A DNA stretch of 64,000 nucleotides from Chitinophagales bacterium (GTDB lineage Bacteria; Bacteroidota; Bacteroidia; Chitinophagales; Saprospiraceae): contig JAAFJN010000002.1 of assembly GCA_013298845.1 (NCBI GenBank), positions 73,949 through 137,948 of the forward strand, given 5' to 3'. Positions 1 to 10,300 of the stretch are shown here, one piece after another (the stretch's first letter is position 1; each line of letters starts with the position of its first letter). A program made the translations under genes and the position numbers. The notes beneath the pieces were generated by a model. It saw only the letters and a program-made list of their open reading frames with translations, was not told the DNA's origin and did no database searches.

Positions 1-578
1 CTTTGCTCCAGGTACGCACTTTGCCACACACTGCCCAAAATATGCGCCTCGGGGCTGTTGGGATCGTAACCTTCGTAGTTCTTTTTATAGTCGTCTTCGA
101 GGTAAATGGAGGCATTTTCGCGTTTGGCCACTTCCAGGTTGTGTTTGGCCGTGTGCAAACCCATAACGTAGGTTTCGGCCCCGTGCGCCGATGAGACGGA
201 AAGCGCGTTGCAATGCACCGAAATAAAAAGATCGGCGTTGTTGCGGTTGGCAATGGCTGCGCGTTCTTTTAATTCAATAAAAACATCCGTGTCGCGGGTA
301 TAAATAACCTCAATGTCGGGGAAATTGGCTTTGATTCGGGCACCAACTGCCAATACGATGGCCAAAGTATTGTGTTTTTCCTGGGTTTTGTTTACCCCGA
401 TACAGCCGGGGTCTTTGCCACCATGACCTGCATCCAGCACTACCTTTTTAATTCGATAGTCGGTAACAGGTTGTTTTTCCGTATTTTTGCCGCTGTTGGG
501 CGGTAAATAGTTAAAATTTTGTAAAAAAAGCCACGCAATGAGCGTGAGCAGCGTTTGGATACCGGACTTTTGTGGCAT
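1..578 (-). CDS. N-acetylmuramoyl-L-alanine amidase (Amidase_3), C-terminus beyond window
   Basis: A zinc-dependent amidase that cleaves the bond between N-acetylmuramic acid and the L-alanine of the peptidoglycan stem peptide. Reading from the ATG at 578 there are 192 codons with no stop before the window edge, so the C-terminus is missing. A short hydrophobic N-terminal segment (about residues 8-20, [10 protein letters not shown]) suggests export or membrane anchoring. The Amidase_3 signature [13 protein letters not shown] lies near residues 46-58 with zinc ligand His52; a Glu follows in KTQEKHN (about residue 67), and the later ligand motif FISVHCNA is present. It is divergent from the LptD-like gene, a pairing common in Bacteroidota. 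The family is clear; the particular paralogue is not. Confidence 0.92.
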   Translation of the reverse strand, partial: MPQKSGIQTLLTLIAWLFLQNFNYLPPNSGKNTEKQPVTDYRIKKVVLDAGHGGKDPGCIGVNKTQEKHNTLAIVLAVGARIKANFPDIEVIYTRDTDVFIELKERAAIANRNNADLFISVHCNALSVSSAHGAETYVMGLHTAKHNLEVAKRENASIYLEDDYKKNYEGYDPNSPEAHILGSVWQSAYLEQ

Positions 579-598
579 AAAGTAAAACTTTGGCGGCG

Positions 599-606
599 CA
601 AATATC
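599..606 (-). promoter_or_regulatory. Possible -7 element of the amidase gene
   Basis: GATATTTG on the minus strand matches seven of eight positions of the Bacteroidota -7 consensus TAnnTTTG. It lies about 20 bases before the amidase ATG at 578. No clear -33 TTG was found, so this is tentative. Confidence 0.3.
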
Positions 607-784
607 GGAAAAAATTCGAGATTTTTGATTCAATCTCTGAAGATTCCATCCGCAATACAACAATATACTTCGGCTCGGCAGGTTTTTTGCACAAAAATCT
701 TGGGACGTTCCCATGCAGTGGTGCACAAAACTTAGCGACGGTCAGTATAACAATTGAACAATCACGACGTAACAGATAATTTTG

Positions 785-3517
785 ATGAAACGTATCCTGG
801 TATTAAATAGTATTTTGATGATGTTGCTGTGGGTCTTTGACGCCGCAGCGCAGGATACCCTCTTGCCCCAACTGGTGCTGGACACCCTCGCTCCGGCCGC
901 CGCCTCGACCACCATTGCGCCTTCTTCCGATTCTTTGGTGGTGGATTTGTCGAAGATTAAATTTTCCAACGATGGCCTCACCGAAGAGGTGAAATACGCC
1001 GCCCGCGATTCCATGTGGTTCGATGTAATCAATAAACAGGTGCACCTGTACGGCGAAGCCAGCGTGAATTATACCAGTTTAGACATCAAAGCGGGGTATA
1101 TTTTGCTCGATTACGCCAAAAACGAAGTCACCGCCAGTATGTTCCCCGATAGTGCGGGGCGATTAATAGGCGAACCCGTTTTTAAAGATAAAGATCAATC
1201 ATTCGAGGCCAATAAACTGCGCTACAATTTTAAAAGTAAAAAAGGCATCATTTACGAAGCCCGAACGAAACAGGAAGATTTGTACGTATTGGGCGAAAAA
1301 GCGAAGTTTATCGGGGCACCCGACAGTGATACCTCCGGGCGAAATACGATTTACAACTACGACGCCCTTATTACCACCTGCAACGCCGATCACCCGCACT
1401 TTGGGGTTCGGACCAAAAAACTCAAAGTAATACCCGATAAATTGGTCGTCACCGGTTTTTCTAACGTCGAATTGGCCGGTATTCCAACGCCGCTGGTGCT
1501 GCCGTTTGGTTTTTATCCCATCACCAAAACGAGGAAAGCGGGATTAATCATTCCCCAGGATTTTAACTTCTCGGACGCGGAAGGTTTGGGTCTCCAGGAT
1601 TTTGGCTGGTACCAACCCATCAACGAGCACATGGACGCCAAATTGCTGCTCCGGGCCTTTGTGAATGGCTCGTGGGGCGCGGCCGTTACTACCAATTACA
1701 ACTACAAATACAAGAGTTCGGGTAATGTGCTGCTGCGCTACAACCGTCGCGTGCAGGAAAACGATAAAGCCGAAAAACAATATTTCCCTTCGTTTGCGTT
1801 ACAAATTAGCCATCGGCAAGACCAAGCCGCGCACCCGACCCGCAAAATTTCGGGATCGGTGAACATCGAAACCAACCGCGACCAAAACCGTAACCAAAAC
1901 GATTTTGCCAGCGTTTACCGCAATCAATTGAATTCCAATTTTACGCTGAACAAAGTGTTTCCGGGTAAACCGTACCAGTTTAACCTGGCGTTTACCCACA
2001 GCCAAAACACCCAAACGCGCAAAATGAACATCACTTTGCCCGAAGCGACCTTTACCCTGCAACGGATTTACCCGTTCAAACGCAAAAATGGCGTGGGCAA
2101 AGAGCAGTGGTACGAAAAAGTGAGCCTTACCTACAACTCCCAAATGCGGAACTCCTTCAACGATGTGCTGGATACGCTGCTGTTTACCGCCCAAACCCTG
2201 CGCAATGCCCGTTCGGGTATTCAGCACCGGGCCAGCACCGATTTTAACATGAAATTGGCCAAATACATCAATATTACGCCCAATATCAGTTACGAAGAAA
2301 ACTGGTACCCGTATATTGTTTCCCGCGAATTTGACCCCACGGTAACGCTGAAAGTGGACAGTGTTTTCCAAACCTTGCCCAATTCCGAAAAAATATTTGT
2401 GGGTTTGGAAGTGGATAGCAGCGGCTCGAAATGGGGGCGCGATACCTTGATTCGCAAATACGGTTTTTACCAATACCGCAATTACAACGCCGGGGTGAGC
2501 GCCAGTACGTCCATTTTTGGTACGGTGCAGTTTAAAAAAGGTTGGTTAAAGGGCATTCGGCACAAAATTTCGCCCAGCGCCAGCATTGGTTTTGGCCCCG
2601 ATTATTCGGGTAACACTCGTTTTTTCCGCCAGGTAGAAACCTCTTCGCGGCCGGGATTCAGCAACAAACGCCAATACAGTATTTTTGACGAAGGTATTTA
2701 CGGCAAACCCTCGGCTTCAGCGCGGAGTATGGTATTGAGTTATAGTTTGTTAAATGTGTTGGAAATCAAACACTTCTCCAAACGCGACACCACCGGACGG
2801 GGAAAAAAGACCAAAATTTTTGATAACCTGAATTTTAGCGGAAACTACAATTTTTCCGCCGATTCGCTGCGGTGGAGTACCGTGGGCACCAACGGCGTAT
2901 TTCGTTTTTTCAAAGGTTTAACCACGCTCAACTGGCGACTTACCTTCGATCCGTATTACCGAAACGAGCGCGGTAATCGCGTCAACAGTTATAATATCAA
3001 CAACGGGGGCGGGCTGTTGCGCCTCGACCAGTTTGGCATTAATGTCAATACGGCTTTTTCGGTGAACCAAATCCGGGGAATGATCGAAAACCGGGGCGAA
3101 AAAGATAAAGCCAAACCCGGCGGCGGCGGGGCCAGCAACAAGCCACCCGATGACTTGTTGGGGTGGCTCGACCGGTTTAACTTTAGCCACTATATCACGT
3201 ACGAACGCCAGTACATATCGGGCACCAACCGCGATACGTTTTTGATTGGTCAACACAACCTTTCGGTGCGGGGAGACATTCCGGTATCGGCCAAATGGAC
3301 GGTCAACCTTTCAAATATTTCGTACGATTTCAAGTCAAAATCGTTCGTTTATCCCGATTTGGGTATTACCCGCGACCTGCACTGCTGGCAAATGAGCCTG
3401 AGTTGGCAGCCTACCCGTGGAACGTATTTCTTTACCATCAACGCCAAACCGGGCACCTTCCAGTTCTTAAAAGTACCGTACCGTCAAAATAACTTTGATG
3501 GTCAGGGCGGATTTTAG
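785..3517 (+). CDS. lptD: LptD-like LPS-assembly outer membrane protein
   Basis: A 910-residue outer-membrane protein of the Bacteroidota LptD/OstA type, expected to insert lipopolysaccharide into the outer leaflet. An in-frame TTG lies one codon upstream, but the ATG at 785 gives a normal signal peptide (KRILVLNSILMMLLWVF, cleavage near DAAAQ). Residues about 55-200 resemble the periplasmic OstA jellyroll (short repeats such as LYGEASVNYTSLDIKAGYI). A family-typical segment LPFGFYPITKTRKAGLIIP follows, and then a long beta-barrel region rich in alternating aromatic strands, including many Asn/Tyr/Arg turns. Length fits the family. The following TolC-like gene starts 44 bases downstream and may be co-transcribed. 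Function is inferred from family. Confidence 0.85.
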   Translation: MKRILVLNSILMMLLWVFDAAAQDTLLPQLVLDTLAPAAASTTIAPSSDSLVVDLSKIKFSNDGLTEEVKYAARDSMWFDVINKQVHLYGEASVNYTSLDIKAGYILLDYAKNEVTASMFPDSAGRLIGEPVFKDKDQSFEANKLRYNFKSKKGIIYEARTKQEDLYVLGEKAKFIGAPDSDTSGRNTIYNYDALITTCNADHPHFGVRTKKLKVIPDKLVVTGFSNVELAGIPTPLVLPFGFYPITKTRKAGLIIPQDFNFSDAEGLGLQDFGWYQPINEHMDAKLLLRAFVNGSWGAAVTTNYNYKYKSSGNVLLRYNRRVQENDKAEKQYFPSFALQISHRQDQAAHPTRKISGSVNIETNRDQNRNQNDFASVYRNQLNSNFTLNKVFPGKPYQFNLAFTHSQNTQTRKMNITLPEATFTLQRIYPFKRKNGVGKEQWYEKVSLTYNSQMRNSFNDVLDTLLFTAQTLRNARSGIQHRASTDFNMKLAKYINITPNISYEENWYPYIVSREFDPTVTLKVDSVFQTLPNSEKIFVGLEVDSSGSKWGRDTLIRKYGFYQYRNYNAGVSASTSIFGTVQFKKGWLKGIRHKISPSASIGFGPDYSGNTRFFRQVETSSRPGFSNKRQYSIFDEGIYGKPSASARSMVLSYSLLNVLEIKHFSKRDTTGRGKKTKIFDNLNFSGNYNFSADSLRWSTVGTNGVFRFFKGLTTLNWRLTFDPYYRNERGNRVNSYNINNGGGLLRLDQFGINVNTAFSVNQIRGMIENRGEKDKAKPGGGGASNKPPDDLLGWLDRFNFSHYITYERQYISGTNRDTFLIGQHNLSVRGDIPVSAKWTVNLSNISYDFKSKSFVYPDLGITRDLHCWQMSLSWQPTRGTYFFTINAKPGTFQFLKVPYRQNNFDGQGGF

Positions 3518-3561
3518 GTAGTCTTCTCGGTGCACACCAACTATTTGAACCAACTATACGC

Positions 3562-4284
3562 ATGAGAAAAACGTTCCTTTTTTTGTTGATTCTGGCGGCT
3601 TTGACGGCACAAGCCCAAATGACCGTTCCGCTACCGACCATTGTGGCCCCCTTGGATTCGCCCGCCGTGGCGTTTGAAGATTATTTAGTGCAACTCGCCT
3701 GGATCAACAGCCACGATGGCCACATTGCTTTGCAAGAAGTGCTGAACGCCGAAGACCGCGCCAAAAACACCAAATTGGAATGGTTGCGCGATATTCAGGC
3801 GACGTTTAACCTGAACGAAGCCAATTTGAAATTTAAAAAAACGGATTCCACCGGTACGGATAATGTGTTTTTTCCCCGGTATAATTTTGGGTTGAATTTT
3901 AGTCCTTACAATATTCTTTCGCAAAAAAACAAAAACAACATTAGCAAACGGGACATCAAAATTGCGGAAGAAAAAGTGCAGTCCAAACAACGCGCCACGC
4001 GGGCGGAAACACTCACCCGGTACGCTTATTTTAAAATGACCAATACGGTGCTGCTGGCCCGCCGACAGGTGGAACAGGAAACCAAAAGTGCGTTTGTGCT
4101 GGTGGAACAATTGTACCGCACCGACGAAAAAACGTTTGAAGATTACGCCGCCGCTTCGTCGAATTATTACCAGGCCCAGGAAGCCCGGATTCGCGCCGAA
4201 AATGACGTTTTGCAGGCCCGTATCGCGCTTGAAGAAGTGATTGGGTTGTTTTGGGATCAGGTGGTGCATCCGGGGAAGCAGTGA
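3562..4284 (+). CDS. Short TolC-family-like exported protein
   Basis: A 240-residue exported protein with a signal peptide (MRKTFLFLLILAALTAQAQ). From about residue 35 it is largely helical with repeated Ala/Glu/Gln/Arg segments (for example AEEKVQSKQRATRAETLTRYAYFK and QAQEARIRAENDVLQARIALEEVIG, quoted in part), the pattern of the periplasmic coiled-coil hairpins of TolC-type efflux proteins. The central NFGLNFSPYNILSQK resembles one TolC beta-hairpin followed by a helix. Full-length TolC proteins are 400-500 residues, so only about half of the usual duplicated fold is present; TolC-like short proteins of this kind are seen in Bacteroidota. It follows lptD at 44 bases. Role unknown; an envelope role is likely. 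Confidence 0.6.
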   Translation: MRKTFLFLLILAALTAQAQMTVPLPTIVAPLDSPAVAFEDYLVQLAWINSHDGHIALQEVLNAEDRAKNTKLEWLRDIQATFNLNEANLKFKKTDSTGTDNVFFPRYNFGLNFSPYNILSQKNKNNISKRDIKIAEEKVQSKQRATRAETLTRYAYFKMTNTVLLARRQVEQETKSAFVLVEQLYRTDEKTFEDYAAASSNYYQAQEARIRAENDVLQARIALEEVIGLFWDQVVHPGKQ

Positions 4285-4603
4285 CAAAAATCGCACACGG
4301 GTGGCACTTTTCCTCAATGGACACCAAGGTGCGCACCCTCCCGATATCATAGTTTTTGGCAAAATTCACTTTATTTGACGTGGATTTTGGGTGCTCGATC
4401 CGACCTCGGAGAGGTCAAACATTGGTAGCAAGATTGGATAATCAACGATATTCGATCTCGGCAGAGATCGCACATTAGTGGCTCTTTTTCCCAATTGACA
4501 CCAATATACGACCCCGCCGGGGTCGTTGGGAGAATACTGCTCATTTTACTACCAAGGTTTGACCTCTACCGAAGTCACGACTTATTACAAAATTTACCGC
4601 CAT
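4285..4603. repeat. Intergenic cluster of palindromic family-B repeats
   Basis: This 319-base gene-free stretch holds several copies of a repeat built from a palindromic head and a conserved tail. Heads include GACCTCGGAGAGGTC (about 4402-4416), GATCTCGGCAGAGATC (4454-4469), ACGACCCCGCCGGGGTCGT (4507-4525) and an inverted copy near 4560-4578. The tail, of the form CGCACATTGGTGGCTCTTTT then AATTGACACCAATATACG, is visible at about 4290-4340 and 4468-4510. The same head and tail recur at 44630-44745. No coding potential was seen. Confidence 0.75.
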
Positions 4604-5143
4604 TTATAAATCCAACCTCGTATGATAAGTACCCTGCATAAACCGAACGGTGTCGGGTGCCGAAGGGTCGGGGCGACGGCTGACCAACATGGTCAACTCA
4701 AAGCGGCCCTTTATTTCCCGCGAGACGGAATCGTAAGAGTCAACGGTGAAAAAATTGGGTTCCGCACCATTGAGTACGTGATAGTCGCCTAAACTAACAT
4801 CTGCATCTGACAGACCGTAGTGCGCCCTAACGCCTTCATATTCCCAAAGCACGCTTTTGGTAACGGTATGGTTACCAATGGCCGCCGGGACATTAGTAAA
4901 CTCAAGGCCCCCTAAAAAATAATAATTATCGAGATGGACAGCCAACCCAATGCGCCAATGATCGGGATTCTCCTTATCAAAAAAACTTTTACAGGTAGCC
5001 TTCCAATCTTCCCCGTTGCGTTTTGCCGTGGCATAGCCCCATCGGCCTTCGGGAAATTCGGGTGTTATGGGTTTGTCTTTTTTGCAATTGGAAAAGGACA
5101 AAAGTGTGGTAAATAGCCAAAGTGTAAAAAGTGTTTTTTGCAT
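4604..5143 (-). CDS. Putative lipoprotein of unknown function
   Basis: A 179-residue protein with a type II signal peptide: MQKTLFTLWLFTTLLSFSNC, in which the lipobox ends at Cys20 followed by KKDK. Open frame extends 15 codons upstream, but the ATG at 5143 gives the sensible signal sequence. The mature part is small, polar and beta-rich (GRWGYATAKRNGEDWKATCK, later VRAHYGLSDADVSLGDYHVL), resembling the many small Bacteroidota lipoproteins with a single beta-sandwich or lipocalin-like domain. It diverges from hemN and abuts the family-B repeat cluster at its 3' end. No specific function can be assigned. Confidence 0.65.
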   Translation of the reverse strand: MQKTLFTLWLFTTLLSFSNCKKDKPITPEFPEGRWGYATAKRNGEDWKATCKSFFDKENPDHWRIGLAVHLDNYYFLGGLEFTNVPAAIGNHTVTKSVLWEYEGVRAHYGLSDADVSLGDYHVLNGAEPNFFTVDSYDSVSREIKGRFELTMLVSRRPDPSAPDTVRFMQGTYHTRLDL

Positions 5144-5399
5144 GGTGATTGACATTATTTCATTTTTAACAAGCGGCAGTTGCAACAAACCCGTTGCGCA
5201 TGAATTTAAGCGCTAAATTAAAGCATCTTTTTACAAATACCGTACAAAATTTTTTTCATCGTGTTCAAAACAAAAACACCCCTCCCCCCCCAAACGTACG
5301 CACCAGAACATTGACCAAAGTCACCACAACCACTATCATAAATCATATTGTACGGCGGCCCTGTACCCCCATCTTGCGGTCAAATTGAACGATACCGCC

Positions 5400-6755
5400 A
5401 TGCACAACGCCCATTTATTCGAGAAATACGACGTACCCGCGCCCCGTTACACCAGTTACCCAACGGTGCCCTACTGGACCGAAGAACACCCCGACAGCGC
5501 CGTCTGGACGGATTTGGTGCAACACGCTTACAGCCTCGATCAACGCCTGAGTTTGTACATTCACCTGCCTTTTTGTGAGCAATTGTGCACGTATTGCGGC
5601 TGTAATAAACACATTACGCGCAACCACAGCGTCGAAACGCCTTACCTCGAAACGGTGCTGAAAGAGTGGAATTTGTACCGGCGGTACATGCACGGCAAAC
5701 CCATTTTGCGCGAATTACACCTCGGCGGCGGTACGCCCACTTTTTTTCATCCCGATAATTTGCGGCGTTTGCTGGAACCCATCCTCAACGATGTTACCCT
5801 CGACCCGAACGCTGCCTTGAGTTTTGAGGCCCATCCCAATGGCACCACCACCGAACATTTACAAACCTTATACGACCTGGGTTTTCGGCGCATCAGTGTG
5901 GGCGTGCAGGATTTTGACGACGAGATTTTGCGCCTGATTCACCGGTTTCAAACCAAAGAACAGGTGGAACAGGTGACCGAAACGGCCCGCGCCATCGGTT
6001 ATACTTCGGTCAATTACGACCTGGTGTACGGGCTGCCCCGCCAAAACCAGGCGCATATTTACCGAACTATGGCCGAAATCCACCGCTTGCGCCCCGACCG
6101 CATCGCGTTATACAGTTACGCGCACGTGCCCTGGTTGAAAAACGGCCAACGCGCTTACGACGAAAGTGACCTGCCCGCCGCCGCCGAAAAACGGGCTTTG
6201 TACGAAACCGGCCGCGCATTGCTGGAGGCCGAAGGCTATTCAGACATTGGCCTCGATCACTTTTCGTTACCGGACGATGGCTTGTTCATCGCCGCCCAAA
6301 AGGGCACCATGCACCGCAATTTTATGGGTTACACTGAATTATACACGCCCATGAGCATCGGGTTGGGCGCTTCGGCAATTAGCGACGTAGGGATGGCTTT
6401 TATGCAAAATGAAAAAACCGTGGCGGGTTACGAAGCAATGGTCAACGCCGGGCAATTCCCACTCCTGCGCGGGCACCTGCTCACCCGCGAAGACCGCTGT
6501 TTGCGCCGCCATATTTTAAATTTGATGTGCAAAAACTACACCGAATGGTATTGGCCCGAACAACAAACGCCCGAATTGGGCGATATTATCGAACGGCTTA
6601 AACCCCTCGAAGCCGACGGATTAATTATCATTTCGCCCATGTCGGTGGAGGTCACTACCGTTGGGAAAGCCTTTTTGCGCAATATTTGTATGGCTTTTGA
6701 CGCGCATTATTGGCATAAAGTGCCGGAAAGTAAGGTATTTAGTAAAGCAGTGTAA
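5400..6755 (+). CDS. hemN: Oxygen-independent coproporphyrinogen III oxidase
   Basis: A 451-residue radical SAM enzyme that decarboxylates coproporphyrinogen III to protoporphyrinogen IX in anaerobic heme synthesis. The cluster-binding motif is clear: Cys59, Cys63 and Cys66 in FCEQLCTYCGC, with the HemN-type extra Cys68. The SAM-contacting LGGGTPTFF follows at about 108-116. The N-terminal YDVPAPRYTSYPT and the later NYDLVYGLPRQ and RIALYSYAHVPW are characteristic of true HemN rather than of HemW. Length matches the family. A TTG five codons earlier is possible, but the ATG at 5400 suits homologues. It converges with the dioxygenase gene, with only one base between stop codons. Confidence 0.95.
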   Translation: MHNAHLFEKYDVPAPRYTSYPTVPYWTEEHPDSAVWTDLVQHAYSLDQRLSLYIHLPFCEQLCTYCGCNKHITRNHSVETPYLETVLKEWNLYRRYMHGKPILRELHLGGGTPTFFHPDNLRRLLEPILNDVTLDPNAALSFEAHPNGTTTEHLQTLYDLGFRRISVGVQDFDDEILRLIHRFQTKEQVEQVTETARAIGYTSVNYDLVYGLPRQNQAHIYRTMAEIHRLRPDRIALYSYAHVPWLKNGQRAYDESDLPAAAEKRALYETGRALLEAEGYSDIGLDHFSLPDDGLFIAAQKGTMHRNFMGYTELYTPMSIGLGASAISDVGMAFMQNEKTVAGYEAMVNAGQFPLLRGHLLTREDRCLRRHILNLMCKNYTEWYWPEQQTPELGDIIERLKPLEADGLIIISPMSVEVTTVGKAFLRNICMAFDAHYWHKVPESKVFSKAV

Positions 6756-6756
6756 A

Positions 6757-7266
6757 TTACATCTGCATGACCTGGCCGCAATTACCACAGGTGCGTTTGG
6801 CTTCATCGGCGGCATAATCGGCGATGGCGGCTTTAATTTGGGTACCAATGTCTTTAAGCGGGAAACCGGCCTCGTAAATTTTGTGGTTGCAATGTTCACA
6901 AAACCACATCAATTTGTCCACTTCTCCGGGGCGGCGGTGGCGTTCGAGCACCAAACCTACCGTTCCGGCGGGGCGCTGGGGCGAATGCGGCGTGCGGGGA
7001 GGCAACAAAAACATTTCGCCTTCGCGGATATCAATGGTTTCCGGTTGGCCCTGTTCATTGATGATTTTCACCTGAATATCGCCTTCCAACTGGTAAAAAA
7101 GTTCTTCTCCTTCTTCCCAGTGGTAGTCTTTGCGGCCATTGGGTCCACCCACGACCATCACGATAAAATCGTCGTTTTCGACGTAAATTTGTTTGTTACC
7201 CACCGGTGGTTTTAACAGGTGGCGGTTTTCTTCGATCCAGGAACGGAGATTGAACGGACGTAGCAT
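6757..7266 (-). CDS. nbaC: 3-hydroxyanthranilate 3,4-dioxygenase
   Basis: A 169-residue cupin dioxygenase that opens the ring of 3-hydroxyanthranilate to 2-amino-3-carboxymuconate semialdehyde in the kynurenine pathway, which feeds quinolinate/NAD synthesis or tryptophan breakdown. The expected Fe(II) ligands are His49 and Glu55 (DYHWEEGEELFYQ) and His94 (PPRTPHSPQRP). The C-terminal rubredoxin-like iron site of the bacterial enzymes is present as Cys123/Cys126 (CEHC) and Cys160/Cys163 (CGNC). The start is an ATG at 7266. No other kynurenine gene is adjacent, although an aldehyde dehydrogenase at 12266-13705 resembles the enzyme that acts on a later semialdehyde. Confidence 0.95.
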   Translation of the reverse strand: MLRPFNLRSWIEENRHLLKPPVGNKQIYVENDDFIVMVVGGPNGRKDYHWEEGEELFYQLEGDIQVKIINEQGQPETIDIREGEMFLLPPRTPHSPQRPAGTVGLVLERHRRPGEVDKLMWFCEHCNHKIYEAGFPLKDIGTQIKAAIADYAADEAKRTCGNCGQVMQM

Positions 7267-7346
7267 AGTTGATGGATATTAGACCTTGTACCGAACGTTG
7301 GTTGTGTGTACAACACAAATTCGGCACAAGGTCTTTGGGTTAAAAA

Positions 7347-10300
7347 TTACACCACAATATTCACAATTTTTCCCGGAACAACGATGAATTTTTTAATCGC
7401 CGCACCGTTCAGATTGCGTTGTACAAACTCTTGTTCGAGCACCATTTTTTCCACCTCGGCATTGGGCGTACCCACCGCTACTTCGATATTACCCCGGTGT
7501 TTACCGTTAATTTGAACGGGATAAACGATGCTGTCTTTTTCCAAAAACTGCTCGTTCAGCGCGGGCCATTGGGCATCACAAACGGTGGTGACATGCCCAA
7601 ATTCGTGCCAAAGTTCTTCGGCCAAATGCGGGGCAAACGGCGCTAACAGCACCACGGCCGGTTCCAAAATGGCGCGTTTATGGCATTTCAGGTCGCGCAG
7701 GGCATTGGTCAAAATCATAAAATGGCTCACGCAGGTATTGAGCGAAAACCGTTCAATATCTTCCGATACCTTTTTAATGGCCGTGTGCAAATGGCGCAAT
7801 TCCTCTTTCGTTGGTTCGGCATCGGTAACGCACCAGCCATTGTCGTTGTAAAAAAGGTCGTAAAATTTGCGGAAAAAGCCCGAAACACCCGAAATACCGT
7901 TGGTGTTCCACGGTTTTGCCACTTCAATTGGCCCGATAAACATTTCGTACATACGGTAACAATCGGAGCCGTATTTTTCGATCATATCGTCGGGGTTAAC
8001 GACATTGTACTTGGACTTCGACATTTTCTCCACCTCGTGGCTGCACGTAAATTTGCCCTCGCTGTCGAGTTTGAAACTGGCATTTTCAAACATATTAATG
8101 CCAGTTACCTGCGTCAAATCGAGGACATCATTTTCGACAATATTTACGTCCACGTGCAAACTTGAAAATGCATCGTCACTGTATTTGTAGACTAAATTAT
8201 GCGACACGTACAACGTAGCAGAACGCGGCGTGGCAGTATCCATAATAAAGGTTTCGCGGCTGTTGAGGGCGGCGCGAATCTGTTCGGCAATCACTTGTGG
8301 CTGGTTAATATTGTCCGACAAAGCCTCGGTGGAAAGGATAAGCAGGCGTTTGCCATCGGCGGCAGCGGTCTGGCGAATCCGTTCAATTTTTTCTTCCTGT
8401 TTAAACGATGTGACCTCAATCACCAAATCGTTGGTGGCGAAGGCGAAATCATAGTGCATTTCCTCTTCGTAACCCGGCTCGTCAATTTGCATGGGTTCGG
8501 CGTCGCTGAGGAAGGGTTTCAGGACTTTTATCCACAAATATTCTTCAAAAAAGCGCTCTTTAGCCCGGAAAACGAAATTAGAACGCCCTTGAATCATGCC
8601 CTGATTCACGAGTTTTTTGGCGAATTCTTTTTCCGGCACCAGACCCAAATCGTACATAAAATGATTCCAAAAACGGCTATACAACAAGTGCCCGACGGCG
8701 TGCTCGGAACCACCGATGTAAAAATCCACCTGTTTCCAGTAGTCAATGGCTTCGCGGCTGGCGAATTCGTTGGCATTTTGGGGATCCATGTAGCGGTAAA
8801 AATACCACGATGAACCCGCCCAACCGGGCATGGTATTCAGTTCGTATTCGTACTGTTTACCATCGGGAGCGGTATAACGCCAGTTTTCGGCCCGTCCCAG
8901 CGGTGGTTCGCCCGTTTCGGTGGGCAAATATTTATCTACCGCCGGCAATACCAACGGCAGGTCTTTTTCTTCAATTAAATAAGGAATATCGCCTTTCCAA
9001 TACACGGGAACGGGTTCGCCCCAATAGCGTTGGCGGCTAAAAATGGCGTTGCGGAGTTTGTACTGCACTTTGCCCGCGCCCAATTTGCGCGCTTCCAACC
9101 AATCAATCAGGGTTTGGGTAGCGGCGGCGTATTCCATTCCGTTAATGATGCCGGAATTGATATAACGGCCTTCTTTGGTGGCATCGGCGGCGGTTTCAAC
9201 GTCTTTTTGCGCGTCGAGAATGGGAATAATGGGCAGTTTGAAATGGGTTGCGAAGTTCCAGTCGCGTTGGTCGCCCGAAGGAACGCCCATAACGGCTCCG
9301 GTTCCGTAACCGGCCAACACGTAATCGGCGATATAGATGGGTACTTTTTCGTCGTTGAAGGGATTGATGGCGTAGGCACCGGTGAAAGCACCGCTTACTT
9401 TTTTGCCTTCCTGCATCCGCTCTACGTCGCTGCGGCTACCCGCCCAACGCATGTAGGAATCCACTTCATTTTTTTGTTTGGCGGTGGTAATGTCGGCCAC
9501 CATATCGTGTTCGGGGGCCAATACCATAAACGAAACGCCGTAAATGGTATCCACGCGGGTGGTAAATACTTCGATGTTGAGGTCGGGGTGGCCCTCCACG
9601 GCAAACTTCACCGATGCGCCCACGGAGCGTCCGATCCAGTTGCGTTGTTGCTCTTTAATGGAATCCGGCCAGTCAATGGTATCCAATCCTTCGATGAGGC
9701 GATCACAATACGCGGTGATGCGCATGCTCCATTGTTTCATCCGTTTGCGTTCGACCGGGAACCCGCCGCGTTCGCTTACGCCGTCTTTAATTTCGTCGTT
9801 CGACAACACCGAACCCAGTCCGGGGCACCAGTTAACGTACGATTCTTCGGGGAAGGTGAGGCGGTATTTAAGCAATGTGATTTGTTGCGCTTCTTCGCTC
9901 ATGTCGTTCCACTCGGCGGCGGTAAAATCGGGGGTATCTTCGTCGCAGACGGCATTGACTCCGGCGTTGCCCTTTTGTTCAAAATGCGCCACCAAAGCAC
10001 TAATGGGGAGCGCTTTGGTGGCTTTTTTGTCAAAATAGTGGTTATACAGTTGCATAAATATCCACTGCGTCCACTTGTAATAAGCAGGATCGCTGGTGCG
10101 CACCTCGCGGCTCCAGTCGAACGACAAGGCGAGATTTTCCAACTGCTGGCGGTACCGGTTGATGTTTTTTTCGGTGCTGTCGCTGGGGTGTACCCCCGTA
10201 CTGATGGCGTATTGTTCGGCTGGCAAACCAAATGAATCGTACCCCATGGGATGCAGGACATTGAACCCTTGGAGGCGTTTAAACCGCGCCACAATGTCGG

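Noticed and set aside
1799-2473. Long minus-strand ORF opposite lptD, and similar ones opposite leuS, DUF2723 and recJ
   Set aside because: Antisense shadows of GC-rich coding regions; the plus or opposite strand has clear domain motifs.
5284-5291. Run of eight C before hemN
   Set aside because: Could allow slippage-based phase variation, but it is far from any promoter element and there is no other sign of switching.
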